A stretch of 64,000 nucleotides of DNA from Lentzea sp. NBRC 105346. GTDB taxonomy: Bacteria; Actinomycetota; Actinomycetes; Mycobacteriales; Pseudonocardiaceae. Position 1 is the first letter of the stretch; each line of letters starts with the position of its first letter. The stretch is from contig NZ_BSTQ01000017.1 of assembly GCF_030269605.1 (NCBI RefSeq), forward strand, positions 1-64,000, in the 5' to 3' direction. The position numbers and the translations under genes were made by a program. Below the pieces are notes generated by a model. It had not been told where the DNA came from and did no database searches. It worked only from the letters and a program-made list of their open reading frames with translations. Below, piece after piece: positions 34,067-43,313 of the stretch.

Positions 34067-34839
34067 CAGATCGTCGCCGCCTCGGGGCGGGCGATGCCCA
34101 GGTCACCGGAACGTCCGGCGGTGATCAGCTCGACCACCTGGCCGTGCGTGACGTCCTTGGATCCGACGACCGCCGCCATCCGGCCGAGGTAGAGACACGC
34201 GATGCGGTCGGCGACCTCGAACACGTCGTTCATGTTGTGGCTGATCAGCACGACGCCGAGGCCCTGCTCCGCCAGCCGCCGCACCAGGTCGAGCACCTGG
34301 CGCGTCTGCGCGACACCGAGTGCCGCGGTGGGCTCGTCGAGCAGGACGACCTTGCTGTTCCACAGCACGGCCTTGGCGATCGCCACGGTCTGCCGCTGAC
34401 CACCGGACAGCGACGCGACCTGCGTGCGCACCGACTTGACCGTGCGCACCGACAGCGACGCGAGCGTCTTGCGCGCCGCCTGTTCCATGTCCGTCTCGTC
34501 GAGCAGGCCGCCCTTGGTGCGTTCGCGGCCGAGGAACATGTTCTGGACGATGTCGAGGTTGTCGGCCAGTGCGAGGTCCTGGTACACGACCTCGATCCCG
34601 AGCGCCGCGGCGTCGCGCGGGCCCTTGATGTGCACCGGCTCGCCCTCGAAAAGGACCTCACCCGAGTCGGACGGGTGGATGCCCGCGATGCACTTGACCA
34701 ACGTCGACTTGCCCGCGCCGTTGTCGCCGACGAGCGCGGTGACCTCGCCGGGGTTCACGGTGAGGTCGATGTCGTGCAGGACGTGCACGGGACCGAAGCT
34801 CTTGTTGATGCCGCGCAGCTCGAGAATCGGCTCGCTCAC
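34066..34839 (-). CDS. Sugar ABC transporter ATP-binding protein
   Basis: Cytoplasmic ATPase subunit of 257 aa. Walker A GDNGAGKST (about 37-45), Q-loop VVYQDLALADNLDI, signature LSGGQRQ, Walker B VVLLDEPTAALG, and H-loop ISHNM are all present. It has a single ATPase domain, whereas E. coli XylG/RbsA have two fused; a homodimer is expected. GTG at 34839 is preferred because GGAGG lies before it; codons extend upstream to 34887 without a better start. Sits between binding-protein and permease genes of the operon. Confidence 0.93.
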   Translation of the reverse strand: MSEPILELRGINKSFGPVHVLHDIDLTVNPGEVTALVGDNGAGKSTLVKCIAGIHPSDSGEVLFEGEPVHIKGPRDAAALGIEVVYQDLALADNLDIVQNMFLGRERTKGGLLDETDMEQAARKTLASLSVRTVKSVRTQVASLSGGQRQTVAIAKAVLWNSKVVLLDEPTAALGVAQTRQVLDLVRRLAEQGLGVVLISHNMNDVFEVADRIACLYLGRMAAVVGSKDVTHGQVVELITAGRSGDLGIARPEAATI

Positions 34840-34914
34840 TGGGTTTCCTCCGTGGCTTCCACGCACCGAGGCGGGGGTGCCTCGCACGCACCCCCGCCTG
34901 GCGCAGAGCGTCTG

Positions 34915-36048
34915 CTACTTGATGCCGAGTTCCGTGCAGGCGGCCTGGGTCTCGCCGGTGCAGATCTCCGACGCCTTCACGAAGCCCGCGTCCACCACGA
35001 CCTTGACCTTGTCCTTGGTGATCATCTGGGCGGTGAGCAGCACGGACTTGACGTCGCGGTTGCCCTTCGTGTCCTTCGTCGAACCGGAGGCCAGCTTGTC
35101 AGCGGCGGCGGTGTCGCCCTTGGCCAGCGCGGCAGCCAGCTTGGCGGCGGCCTCGGCCTCGTCCTTGATCGGCTTGAAGACCGTCATGTACTGGTCACCA
35201 CGCAGCACGGCCTTCAGGCCGTCCGGAGTGGCGTCCTGACCGGTGACCGGCACCTTGCCGTTCAGGCCGACCTTCTTCAGCACCGTGATCACGGCGCCGG
35301 CGAGGCCGTCGTTCGCGGCGACGACGCCGTCGACCTTGCCGCCGTTGCTGGTCAGGATCTGCTCGAAGACCTGGCCGCCCTTCTGGTTGTCCCAGCCGTC
35401 GATCGGCTGCGACTGGACCTTCTTCAGGTCACCGGAGGCGTACTTGGCGTCGAGGACCTTGTGCTGCCCCTCGGTGAACAGGGTGGCGTTGTTGTCCGTC
35501 GGCGCGCCCTCGATCTCGATGATCTCGGCCGGCTTCTTGCCCGGCACCAGCTTCGCCACACCCTCGACCAGGCCCTGGCCCTGCAGCTCGCCGACCTTCA
35601 CGTTGTCGAACGAGACGTAGTAGGACGAGGTTCCGCCCAGGTTGAGGCGGTCGTAGTCGATGACCTGGATGCCCTGCGCCTGCGCCTTCTTGGCGACCGA
35701 GGCGCCGACCTCGCTGTTCGGCGTAGCGATGATCAGGACCTTGACGCCCGCGTTGATCATGCCGTCCGCGAGGGTGCTGAACTTCTGCACGTCACCCTGG
35801 GCGTTCTGGATGTCGGGGTCGAGCCCCTCCTTCTTGAGGGCGGCCTCGAGCAGGGGCTTGTCGAAGCCTTCCCAACGGGCGGAGGTCGCGGTCTCGGGAA
35901 GGATGACGCCGACCTTCGCGCCGCCCCCGCCGCCGCTGTTCGAGTTGGTGCTTCCGGAGCCGCCGGAAGACGTGTTGGCACCGCAAGCCGTCATGGCAAC
36001 GGCAAGGCCGGTGCCGACGGCGATGAGGGCGAGGCTCTTGCTGCGCAT
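34915..36048 (-). CDS. Sugar ABC transporter substrate-binding lipoprotein (XylF-like)
   Basis: Periplasm-side binding protein of 377 aa, first gene of the operon. A lipoprotein signal peptide ends with MTACGAN (lipid-anchored Cys22), then a Ser/Gly linker and a two-lobed periplasmic-binding fold: KVGVILPETATSARWEGFDK, QAQGIQVIDYDRLNLGG, DGVVAANDGLAGAVI, and TGQDATPDGLKAVLRGDQ. These match the xylose/ribose binding-protein group; xylose is the likely but unproved ligand. Cys residues near the C-terminus (EICTGETQAACTE) may form a disulfide. ATG at 36048 with GAAAGGGATGG upstream. Confidence 0.93.
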   Translation of the reverse strand: MRSKSLALIAVGTGLAVAMTACGANTSSGGSGSTNSNSGGGGGAKVGVILPETATSARWEGFDKPLLEAALKKEGLDPDIQNAQGDVQKFSTLADGMINAGVKVLIIATPNSEVGASVAKKAQAQGIQVIDYDRLNLGGTSSYYVSFDNVKVGELQGQGLVEGVAKLVPGKKPAEIIEIEGAPTDNNATLFTEGQHKVLDAKYASGDLKKVQSQPIDGWDNQKGGQVFEQILTSNGGKVDGVVAANDGLAGAVITVLKKVGLNGKVPVTGQDATPDGLKAVLRGDQYMTVFKPIKDEAEAAAKLAAALAKGDTAAADKLASGSTKDTKGNRDVKSVLLTAQMITKDKVKVVVDAGFVKASEICTGETQAACTELGIK

Positions 36049-36082
36049 CCGCCATCCCTTTCACTGCGTGTGAGCGGAGAAT

Positions 36083-36097
36083 GTTGTGGCGCACAAC
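36083..36097. promoter_or_regulatory. Operator-like palindrome upstream of the sugar transporter operon
   Basis: GTTGTGGCGCACAAC is a perfect inverted repeat with a 3-nt centre, 35 bp upstream of the binding-protein ATG. It is the best visible candidate for the ROK repressor encoded at the operon end. The rest of 36049-36226 is A/T-richer intergenic sequence. Confidence 0.45.
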
Positions 36098-36206
36098 GTA
36101 TGCCTGACATGTGGGTGACCGGAACCACACTGTATCGATTAAGTGGCAACAATGCGGTAACTCAAATGGCATCTAGCTACCGTGCGTTAGGGCGACATTA
36201 CGGACG

Positions 36207-36220
36207 TGGGAGCGTTTACA
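36207..36220. promoter_or_regulatory. LacI-family-type operator half-palindrome
   Basis: TGGGAGCGTTTACA resembles the 14-bp palindrome TGGGAGCGCTCCCA used by CebR-type LacI regulators in actinomycetes, with a degenerate right half. It lies about 160 bp upstream of the binding-protein gene and 7 bp past the helicase stop. Confidence 0.3.
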
Positions 36221-36226
36221 CGTCGC

Positions 36227-37936
36227 TCACCACGAACGCAGCGTGGCGATCCGCTCCTCGAGCTGTTCGATGCTCGCCATCGCGGTGGGCGGTCCGCCGC
36301 AGTACTCGCGCAGCTGGTTGTGGATCTTGCCGTGCGGCTTCTTGGTCCGGTGGTGGTGCATGGCGACGAGCGAGTTGAGCTCCTTGCGCAACGCCGCCAG
36401 CCGCTCCTGCACCGACTGCGGCCGGGCCTGCTGCGGCGCGAGCGGCGACTTGGACTCGGCGCGGGGCTTCGACAGCTGCTCCTCCTGCCGTTGCCGGAGC
36501 AGCTGCCGCACCTGGTCCGGTGCGAGCAGGCCCGGCAGCCCGAGGTACTCCTGCTCCTCCTCGGACCCGGCGAACGCCGCGGTGCCGAACGAGGACCCGT
36601 CGTAGATCACCTGGTCCAGCTCGGCCGAGGCGCCCAGCGACGTGAAGGCCTTCTCGTCCTCGCCGGGCTCGTCCTTGGTCTGGTTGGCGTCGGCGAGCAG
36701 GTCGTCGTCCCAGCCCTCCTTCTCCCGATGCGGCTTGCCGAGCACGTGGTCGCGTTGCTGCTCCAGCTCGGCGGCCAGCTGCAGCAGCACCGGCACGGAC
36801 GGCAGGAACACCGACGCCGTCTCACCGGGCCGGCGCGCCCGCACGAAGCGCCCGATGGCCTGGGCGAAGAACAACGGCGTCGACGACGACGTGGCGTACA
36901 CACCCACGGCGAGCCGCGGGACGTCGACGCCCTCGGACACCATCCGGACCGCGATCATCCAGCGTTCCGTGGTGGCCGCGAACTCGGCGATGCGGCCGGA
37001 GGCCTTGGGGTCGTCGGACAGCACGACCGTGGCGTCGTGCCCGGTCACGCGCTTGAGCACCGCGGCGTAGGCCTTGGCGGTCTCCTGGTCCGTGGCGATG
37101 ATCAGGCCGCCGGCGTCCGGGATGCCGTCCTGGCGCTTCAGCGTCAGCCGCTGGTCGGCGGCACGCAGCACGGAGGCCATCCAGTCGCCCGCCGGGTCGA
37201 GCGCCGTGCGCCACGCGCGGGCGGTCTGTTCCTGGGTCAGCGGCTCCCCCAGCCGGGCCGAGAACTCCTCGCCCGCCGAGGTGCGCCACGAGGCCTCACC
37301 CGAGTAGGCCATGAACAGCACGGGCCGGACGACGCCGTCGCGCAGCGCGTCGGAGTAGCCGTAGGAGTGGTCCGCCTTCGACTTCATGAAGCCGCCCGCG
37401 TCCGGTTCGTAGGTGACGAACGGGATCTGCGAGTCGTCGGACCGGAACGGGGTTCCTGTCAGGCACAGCCTGCGCACCGCGGGCGTGAACGCCTCGCGGA
37501 TCGCATCACCCCACGACTTGGCATCACCACCGTGGTGGATCTCGTCGAGCAGCACCAGCGTCTTGCGGTTCTCGGTGCGCACGCGGTGCAGCGCCGGATG
37601 CGCGGCGACCTGGGCGTACGTGACGGCGACACCGTGGTAGTCGCGGGAGGTGACGGCGTTGGTGTTGCGGAAGTTCGAGTCGATCGCGATGCCGGCCTCG
37701 GCCGCGGCCTTCGCCCACTGGTGCTTGAGGTGCTCGGTGGGCGTGACGATCGTGACGGCCTCGATCGTGCGGTCGGCGAGCAGTTCGGCGGCGACGCGCA
37801 GGCCGAACGTGGTCTTGCCGGCGCCCGGCGTGGCGACGGCCAGGAAGTCCTTCGGCTTGGCGGCGAGGTACTTGGTCAACGCGCGTCGCTGCCATGCCCG
37901 CAGCGGCCGGGTCGCGACCTGAACTGTCGAAGCCAA
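36227..37936 (-). CDS. DEAD/DEAH-box superfamily 2 helicase
   Basis: Helicase of 569 aa. LRAWQRRAL (Q-motif-like, about 12-20), Walker A TPGAGKTT with Lys41, motif II LLDEIHHGG (Asp131/Glu132), motif III LTGTPFRSD, and C-terminal motifs AVRMVSEGVDVPRLAVG and QAIGRFVRARRPGE define a RecQ/XPB-like SF2 core. A charged C-terminal extension (about 430-569) with QVRQLLRQRQEE and HHHRTKKPHGKIHNQL is probably nucleic-acid binding. The exact role, DNA repair or RNA, cannot be told. Monocistronic; a conserved actinobacterial family. Confidence 0.88.
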   Translation of the reverse strand: MASTVQVATRPLRAWQRRALTKYLAAKPKDFLAVATPGAGKTTFGLRVAAELLADRTIEAVTIVTPTEHLKHQWAKAAAEAGIAIDSNFRNTNAVTSRDYHGVAVTYAQVAAHPALHRVRTENRKTLVLLDEIHHGGDAKSWGDAIREAFTPAVRRLCLTGTPFRSDDSQIPFVTYEPDAGGFMKSKADHSYGYSDALRDGVVRPVLFMAYSGEASWRTSAGEEFSARLGEPLTQEQTARAWRTALDPAGDWMASVLRAADQRLTLKRQDGIPDAGGLIIATDQETAKAYAAVLKRVTGHDATVVLSDDPKASGRIAEFAATTERWMIAVRMVSEGVDVPRLAVGVYATSSSTPLFFAQAIGRFVRARRPGETASVFLPSVPVLLQLAAELEQQRDHVLGKPHREKEGWDDDLLADANQTKDEPGEDEKAFTSLGASAELDQVIYDGSSFGTAAFAGSEEEQEYLGLPGLLAPDQVRQLLRQRQEEQLSKPRAESKSPLAPQQARPQSVQERLAALRKELNSLVAMHHHRTKKPHGKIHNQLREYCGGPPTAMASIEQLEERIATLRSW

Positions 37937-38078
37937 TCCGATCCCCTCTATCCAGCGTTTCCGCAGGTAGGCATGCGAATGCCCGCATGACGGCCGACCG
38001 TTGCGGGCAACCGAAGCCTACCTGTTGCGAGCGTCGATGCCGCGAAACCGCCCGCCATGCACCATGCTTGACCCTGCG

Positions 38079-39155
38079 ATGGGTTCGCCTGACGACAACA
38101 ACACGCGCAGCACCGCCCCCAAGGGGCCGCTGCGTCTTGTGGCGCGCACGCTGTCGAAGGCGTGGGAGGGCAACATCTTCTCAGAAGCCGCCGAGGCGGC
38201 GTTCTGGCAGACGTTGTCGTTTCCGCCACTTCTGCTCGGTGTGCTGGGTGCGATGGGCTGGCTGGGCGACTGGTTCGGCCAGGAAGTCGTGCGTGCCGTC
38301 CAAGAGAAGATCATCGGCTTCAGCCGGACGATCTTCAGCGGGGACGTGGTGAACGGTGTGATCGCGCCGACCGTCCAGGAGATCCTCTCCACGGGCAAGG
38401 GCGAGATCGTGTCCGTGGGTTTCCTGATCTCACTGTGGGCGGGGTCGTCGGCGATGTCGTCGTTCGTCGACGCGATCACCGTGGCGCACGGCCAGTACGG
38501 CGTGCGCAACGAGCTGTGGCAGCGGATCTTCGCGCTCGGCCTCTACATGGTGTCGCTGATACTCCTGGTGGTCGGGCTGCCCGTGCTGGCGCTCGGCCCG
38601 GACCTGATCCCCCAGTTCTTCCCCGGCTCGTGGCAGCCGTTCATCGCGACGTGGGTGGGCCGGTTCTACTACCCCGTCGTCGCGGTGATCCTCGTGCTCG
38701 CGCTGGCGACGCTCTACAAGCTGGCGCTGCCGCGGAAGCTGCCGTGGCACCGCGGGCTGCCGGGTGCCGTACTGGCGATGGCCGTGTTCCTGCTGTCGTC
38801 GATCGGCCTGCGCGTGTACATCCAGTGGATCACCACCACGGGCTACACCTATGGCGCGCTGGCGACGCCGATCGCGTTCCTGCTGTTCGTGTTCTTCATC
38901 GGGCTGGCGATCGTCATCGGCGCGTACTTCAACAGCGCGATCGAGGACATGTGGCCGGCGCACATGACCAAGCGGCAGCGGCGCCGGTGGCGGCGGCTCG
39001 AGATGGAGCGGGCGGCGGAGCGTCTGCGCGCCGAGAAGAACGGCCAGGCCAAGGAGTACACCGCGCCCTCACCCGCGGACACACAGCTCACGACGCCGCT
39101 GCGCGTGCCACAGCCGAAGGCCGAGCAGCCCGCCGACGTCGAACAATCCACCTAA
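38079..39155 (+). CDS. YihY/BrkB-family membrane protein (Rv2707-like)
   Basis: Integral membrane protein of about 358 aa with six hydrophobic segments (for example about 47-62, 110-135, 155-175, 195-215, 230-250, 265-285). Family phrases: AEAAFWQTLSFPPLLLGVLG, WAGSSAMSSFVDAITVAHGQ, RNELWQRIFALGLYMVSLIL, and YGALATPIAFLLFVFFIGLA. The tail is basic then Pro-rich. BrkB-like proteins are of uncertain function. ATG at 38079 is chosen; another at 38064 is possible and no clear ribosome site decides. In M. tuberculosis the homologue also lies between sigA and sigB. Confidence 0.85.
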   Translation: MGSPDDNNTRSTAPKGPLRLVARTLSKAWEGNIFSEAAEAAFWQTLSFPPLLLGVLGAMGWLGDWFGQEVVRAVQEKIIGFSRTIFSGDVVNGVIAPTVQEILSTGKGEIVSVGFLISLWAGSSAMSSFVDAITVAHGQYGVRNELWQRIFALGLYMVSLILLVVGLPVLALGPDLIPQFFPGSWQPFIATWVGRFYYPVVAVILVLALATLYKLALPRKLPWHRGLPGAVLAMAVFLLSSIGLRVYIQWITTTGYTYGALATPIAFLLFVFFIGLAIVIGAYFNSAIEDMWPAHMTKRQRRRWRRLEMERAAERLRAEKNGQAKEYTAPSPADTQLTTPLRVPQPKAEQPADVEQST

Positions 39156-39216
39156 TCCGGACATTGTCAGACCCCCTACGTAAGCTGTCGCCGACAGTCC
39201 AACCTGGGGGTTCCAC

Positions 39217-41088
39217 TTGAGCACGAAGCTCAGATCGCTGTGCCTTGCCACCGCTCTGTCGGCGGGCATGATCACCACTCTGGCCACGGGTTCGGCGGGG
39301 GCCGCCGAGTCCACCACCTGCAAGCCGACCGTCCGCATCTTCACCATGCAGGCCGACGGCGACCTGTGGGTCTACGAGCACTCCGACCCGGTGAACGGCG
39401 GCTTCTCGTGGGCCGGCGCCAAGCAGGTCGGCTGGGGCTGGGGCGGCAAGACGTTCGCCGGCGCCGACGGCCGTCTCTACAACATCACCGACTCGGGTGA
39501 ACTGCGCCGGCTGCGCTACAACAACGGCGGCTGGGACACGATGCCCGGCGGCGGCCAGTACGAGACGATCGGCTGGGGCTGGCAGCGCTACCTGACGGAG
39601 CGCAACAAGATCACCGCGGACGCCGACGGCTCGATCTACACGCTCGAGGGCGACCAGCTGCGCTGGTGGCTCTACGACGAGCCCGGACGCCGGTGGGCCT
39701 ACGGCAGCGGGCAGGTCGTCGACACCGGCTGGAGCCGGTTCAACTCCATCACGGGCGGCGCGCCCGGCACGCTGCAGGCCCGTGACTCCGCGAACGCGCT
39801 GCACCGGTTCCGCTTCCAGCGCAGCACCGACCGCGCGCTCGTCTACGACGGCGTCGACCCGTCGAACGACTGGCGCTCGAGCGGCCAGATCCTGACGCCC
39901 GGCGGCGACGTGTACTACGCGGTCCGTCCCGACACCGGTCAGCTGGTCTGGAACCGGCAGACCGAGTCCGACCTGAACTGGGCGGGCGAGAAGGTCGTCG
40001 GATACGGCTGGGGCACCGACCACGACGTGACGGCCACGACGACCGACTGCTCGGCCGACCTGCCGATGCCCAACTATCGCTCCGTCGCGGGCAGCGCCGG
40101 CGAGATCGCGTCCGTCGCCCTGCCCGCCACCGGTGGCACGCACATCCTGGGCGTCAACGCCATGACCGGCGCTTTCAAGGACCAGTACTCGGCCGAGTCC
40201 GGCTGGGCCACGGCGTGGGTGGACGGCCAGTACGTCGGCGTGTCCGACGGTGTCGCGGACGACGAGGTCGGCTCGGCGACGGTCGCGAGCGTTTTCGCGC
40301 CGACCGGCGACGTGCTCCTGCACACCGTCTACAAGGACCAGTGGTGGGCGCCGGTGTCCATCAAGGGCGGGATGGAGACGAAGCCGTCGATCTCCCAGCG
40401 TTCGGATGGCACGCTCGCCGTCTACGCGACGAGCGGCCGGAAGCTCTTCGTGCGCGAGCAGATCCCCGGCGGCTGGCGGCCGTGGCGGCAGTTCGGCACC
40501 GCCGAGTACCCCGCCGAGCTCACGCTGATCACCGATCCCGCGAACTCCTCGATCATCGTGGCACAGACCACCGACGGCACGTACGAGGTGTTCAAGCACT
40601 CGCAGGGCGGCCAGCCCACGCGGATCGGGTGGCTGCCCTCCGGCGCGACCGGCAAGGTCGTGCTGAGCGGCGACGGCGGGACCGGTCTCATCGCCTTCGC
40701 GCGCAAGGACAACACGCTGATGTTCGTGCGCGGCAACGAGAACGGGTTCGGCTCCAGCTGGACGCCGGTGGCCGACGCGGCGGGCAAGCAGATCACCGGT
40801 GAGCAGTTCGGCGCGCACGTCCTCTCCAACGGCTCCACGGTGATCGCCGCGACGGGCGAGGCCGGGCTCCTCGTGTCCGTCTCGACCTCACCCGGCGTTT
40901 TCCAGCCGTGGCAGACCATCGCGGCGCCCGACTCGGCGACGAACGCCGGGATCCGGGTCTTCCCGACCAGGTCGGGCGACGTCGCGGTGGTCACGGGCTT
41001 CACGGCGGGCAGCCGCAAGCTCTACTCGGCCTCGGTCCCCGCCGACCCGGCCACTTCGCTGCAGTTCACCGGCGGATCGATCAACTGA
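39217..41088 (+). CDS. Secreted tachylectin-like beta-propeller protein, copy 1
   Basis: Exported protein of 623 aa. A signal peptide (about 1-29, ending GSAGAAE) is followed by a five-bladed tachylectin-2-like propeller (about 35-275) marked by recurrent VGWGWGG, IGWGWQRY, VDTGWSRF, VGYGWGTD and by DGRLYNITDSGELRRLRY. The C-terminal half (about 285-623) is a second beta-propeller-like domain. Tachylectin-type domains bind sugars, so surface glycan binding is plausible. Two cysteines bracket the first domain (near 35 and 272). TTG start at 39217 with a GGGGG site. A close paralogue follows after 17 bp. Confidence 0.87.
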   Translation: MSTKLRSLCLATALSAGMITTLATGSAGAAESTTCKPTVRIFTMQADGDLWVYEHSDPVNGGFSWAGAKQVGWGWGGKTFAGADGRLYNITDSGELRRLRYNNGGWDTMPGGGQYETIGWGWQRYLTERNKITADADGSIYTLEGDQLRWWLYDEPGRRWAYGSGQVVDTGWSRFNSITGGAPGTLQARDSANALHRFRFQRSTDRALVYDGVDPSNDWRSSGQILTPGGDVYYAVRPDTGQLVWNRQTESDLNWAGEKVVGYGWGTDHDVTATTTDCSADLPMPNYRSVAGSAGEIASVALPATGGTHILGVNAMTGAFKDQYSAESGWATAWVDGQYVGVSDGVADDEVGSATVASVFAPTGDVLLHTVYKDQWWAPVSIKGGMETKPSISQRSDGTLAVYATSGRKLFVREQIPGGWRPWRQFGTAEYPAELTLITDPANSSIIVAQTTDGTYEVFKHSQGGQPTRIGWLPSGATGKVVLSGDGGTGLIAFARKDNTLMFVRGNENGFGSSWTPVADAAGKQITGEQFGAHVLSNGSTVIAATGEAGLLVSVSTSPGVFQPWQTIAAPDSATNAGIRVFPTRSGDVAVVTGFTAGSRKLYSASVPADPATSLQFTGGSIN

Positions 41089-41105
41089 GCTGGGGGATTC
41101 GGAAA

Positions 41106-43049
41106 ATGAACCGGAAACTGAGATCGATCGGCCTGGCGGCGGCGGCCGCGGCCACGCTCACCGCCGTGCCGAGTGGCACCGCGTCCGCCGAGACCACGAC
41201 CACCTGCAAGCCTGCGGTGAACATCTTCACGATGCAGGCCGACGGCGACCTGTGGCTGTACAAGCACACCGACCCGGTGAACGGAGGCGGCAGCTGGGGC
41301 GGCGCCCAGCAGGTCGGCTGGGGCTGGGGCGGCAAGACGTTCGCCGGGAAGGACGGCCGGCTCTACAACATCACCACCGGCGGCGAGCTGCGCAGGCTGC
41401 GCTACAACGGCTCGGGCTGGGACACGATGCCCGGCGGCGGCCAGTACGAGACGATCGGCTGGGGCTGGCAGCGCTACCTCACCGAACGCAACAAGATCAC
41501 CGTCGATGCCGACGGCCAGATCTACACGCTCGAAGGAGACCAGCTGCGTCGCTGGGCCTACAACGAGGAACTGCGCCAGTGGGTGGTCGCCGACCAGGTC
41601 ATCGACGTGGGCTGGAGCCGGTTCAACATGATCGTCGCCAGCGGCCAGGGCGGGCTGCAGGCGCGCGACGGCTCCGGTGCGCTGCACCGCTTCCGTTTCA
41701 AGGGCTTCTACGACCGCTTCCAGACCTACGACGTCATCCCGGCCACCCAGTGGCCTGGCTATGACAAGTTCTTCTCGGCGGGCGGCGACGTGTACTACGC
41801 CGTACGCCCCGACACGGGGCAGCTGCTGTGGAACCGGTTCACCGAGGAGGACGCCACCAGCAACTGGCGGACCTCGACCGGCTCGGTGATCGGCTGGGAC
41901 TGGGGCACGGACGTCGACATCACCGCGACGACCACGGACTGCACCGTGAACTTCGGCGAGTGGGGCGCGGGCGTCCGGAACGACTACGTGCACCCCGCCG
42001 CGATCATGACGCCCAACGCGGGCGGCACGCACATCGTGAACATCAACTCCGACAACCGGATCATCGACACGTATTCGACCGGCTCGGGCTGGGCCACCCG
42101 CGACTTCGGCCAGAGGTACAGCGGCCCCTCGCGTTCCGTGGTCGTCGATGACACGGGCAGCGCGGTGTTCGCCACAACGAACGTCTCGCTCGGTTCCGTC
42201 GAACTGCACACGCTCAAGGGCGACCAGTGGCAGACGCCCACGTTGCTCAAGGGCGGGATGGACTGGACGCCCGCGTTGACGCGCCGGTCCAACGGCACGC
42301 TCGCCCTGTACGCCGCGGGTGACTTCTACGAGACCACGCGCGGCCGCTTCTACGTGCGCGAGCAGCAGGCCAACGGCGAGTGGCGGACGTGGCGCCCGTT
42401 CGGCAACCGCACCACGAAGTACATCGACAAGCCGGTCGTGATCACCCGTGGCGACGAGACGACCATCGCCATCCAGACCTGGATCGACTCCCAGACCATG
42501 GGGCCGCGGGAGTGGTTCCGGCACACGCCCGGCAACCTCCCCGTGCGGATGGGCACGCTCCCCCGCAGCGACGCCCAGGTCGTGTTCAGCCTGGACGGGC
42601 GGGGCGGCATCCTGGCCTTCAGCGCTCTGAACGTCGGCGGGACCACGCGGCCGGCCGTGCTCCGGGAGAAGGCGGATCGTTCCGGCTTCGAGGACAACTG
42701 GCAGGTCATCGACGGTGAGGGTGGCGATGGGGTCGGGAACGGCGGCGTCGACGCGCTGCTGCTGCCGAACGGCACCGTCGCGTTGTCACGGCTCGACGGG
42801 AGCGGCCGGGTGAGCGTGACGACATCGGTCGCGCCGGGCAGTACCCAGTTCCACCCGTGGCGGCTCGTCAGCTCGGGGGACCCGCAGCCGACGTTCGGCT
42901 ACCCGACGAGTCTCGCGATGACGCGGACGGGTGAGCTCGCGCTCGCCGCGTCGGACAACGGCAGCGATCCCAAGCAGTACCTGTGGACCGCGCCCGTGCC
43001 GTCCGATCCGGCGACACCGCCGGCGTTCACCGGCGGCCGGGTCAAGTAG
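41106..43049 (+). CDS. Secreted tachylectin-like beta-propeller protein, copy 2
   Basis: Exported protein of 647 aa, paralogue of the preceding gene. Signal peptide (about 1-28, SGTASAE), then the same N-terminal propeller with TMQADGDLWLYKHTDPVNGG, VGWGWGGKTFAGKDGRLYNI and IGWGWQRYLTERNKITVDAD. The N-terminal domain is much more alike between the two proteins than the C-terminal one, which has insertions here (for example around TTRGRFYVREQQANGEWRTW). ATG at 41106 with GGGGG upstream. Co-transcribed with copy 1; a terminator hairpin follows 11 bp after the stop. Confidence 0.87.
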   Translation: MNRKLRSIGLAAAAAATLTAVPSGTASAETTTTCKPAVNIFTMQADGDLWLYKHTDPVNGGGSWGGAQQVGWGWGGKTFAGKDGRLYNITTGGELRRLRYNGSGWDTMPGGGQYETIGWGWQRYLTERNKITVDADGQIYTLEGDQLRRWAYNEELRQWVVADQVIDVGWSRFNMIVASGQGGLQARDGSGALHRFRFKGFYDRFQTYDVIPATQWPGYDKFFSAGGDVYYAVRPDTGQLLWNRFTEEDATSNWRTSTGSVIGWDWGTDVDITATTTDCTVNFGEWGAGVRNDYVHPAAIMTPNAGGTHIVNINSDNRIIDTYSTGSGWATRDFGQRYSGPSRSVVVDDTGSAVFATTNVSLGSVELHTLKGDQWQTPTLLKGGMDWTPALTRRSNGTLALYAAGDFYETTRGRFYVREQQANGEWRTWRPFGNRTTKYIDKPVVITRGDETTIAIQTWIDSQTMGPREWFRHTPGNLPVRMGTLPRSDAQVVFSLDGRGGILAFSALNVGGTTRPAVLREKADRSGFEDNWQVIDGEGGDGVGNGGVDALLLPNGTVALSRLDGSGRVSVTTSVAPGSTQFHPWRLVSSGDPQPTFGYPTSLAMTRTGELALAASDNGSDPKQYLWTAPVPSDPATPPAFTGGRVK

Positions 43050-43060
43050 CCGAACGCGCA

Positions 43061-43097
43061 AACGCCCACGGCACCCGTCTCAAGGGCCGTGGGCGTT
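43061..43097 (+). terminator. Terminator hairpin, copy A of a repeated sequence
   Basis: AACGCCCACGG (43061-43071) pairs with CCGTGGGCGTT (43087-43097), followed by TCGTGTT. It ends the propeller genes. The 24 bases 43054-43077 recur exactly at 43255-43278. Between the copies (43098-43262) there is no gene. Confidence 0.8.
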
Positions 43098-43262
43098 TCG
43101 TGTTCTCTGGGCTCGGTCGCCGAACGCACGCGGTGCGCGCGGGGCCGCCAGCGTTTCGTGGCCTCAGGGCACTCACCGCACGAGCGACCGCCCACACCAC
43201 TCGTCTGCGAGACCGCACGCATTCCGCACCCTCAGGCCAACGCCGCCGAACCGGACGCGCAA

Positions 43263-43296
43263 ACGCCCACGGCACCCGCAAGGGAGCCGTGGGCGT
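43263..43296 (-). terminator. Terminator hairpin, copy B of a repeated sequence
   Basis: ACGCCCACGG (43263-43272) pairs with CCGTGGGCGT (43287-43296). It sits 18 bp past the stop of the convergent DUF3039 gene and shares 24 identical bases, in the same orientation, with copy A about 200 bp away. Confidence 0.75.
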
Positions 43297-43313
43297 GCGA
43301 AATCGCTCGGGGC

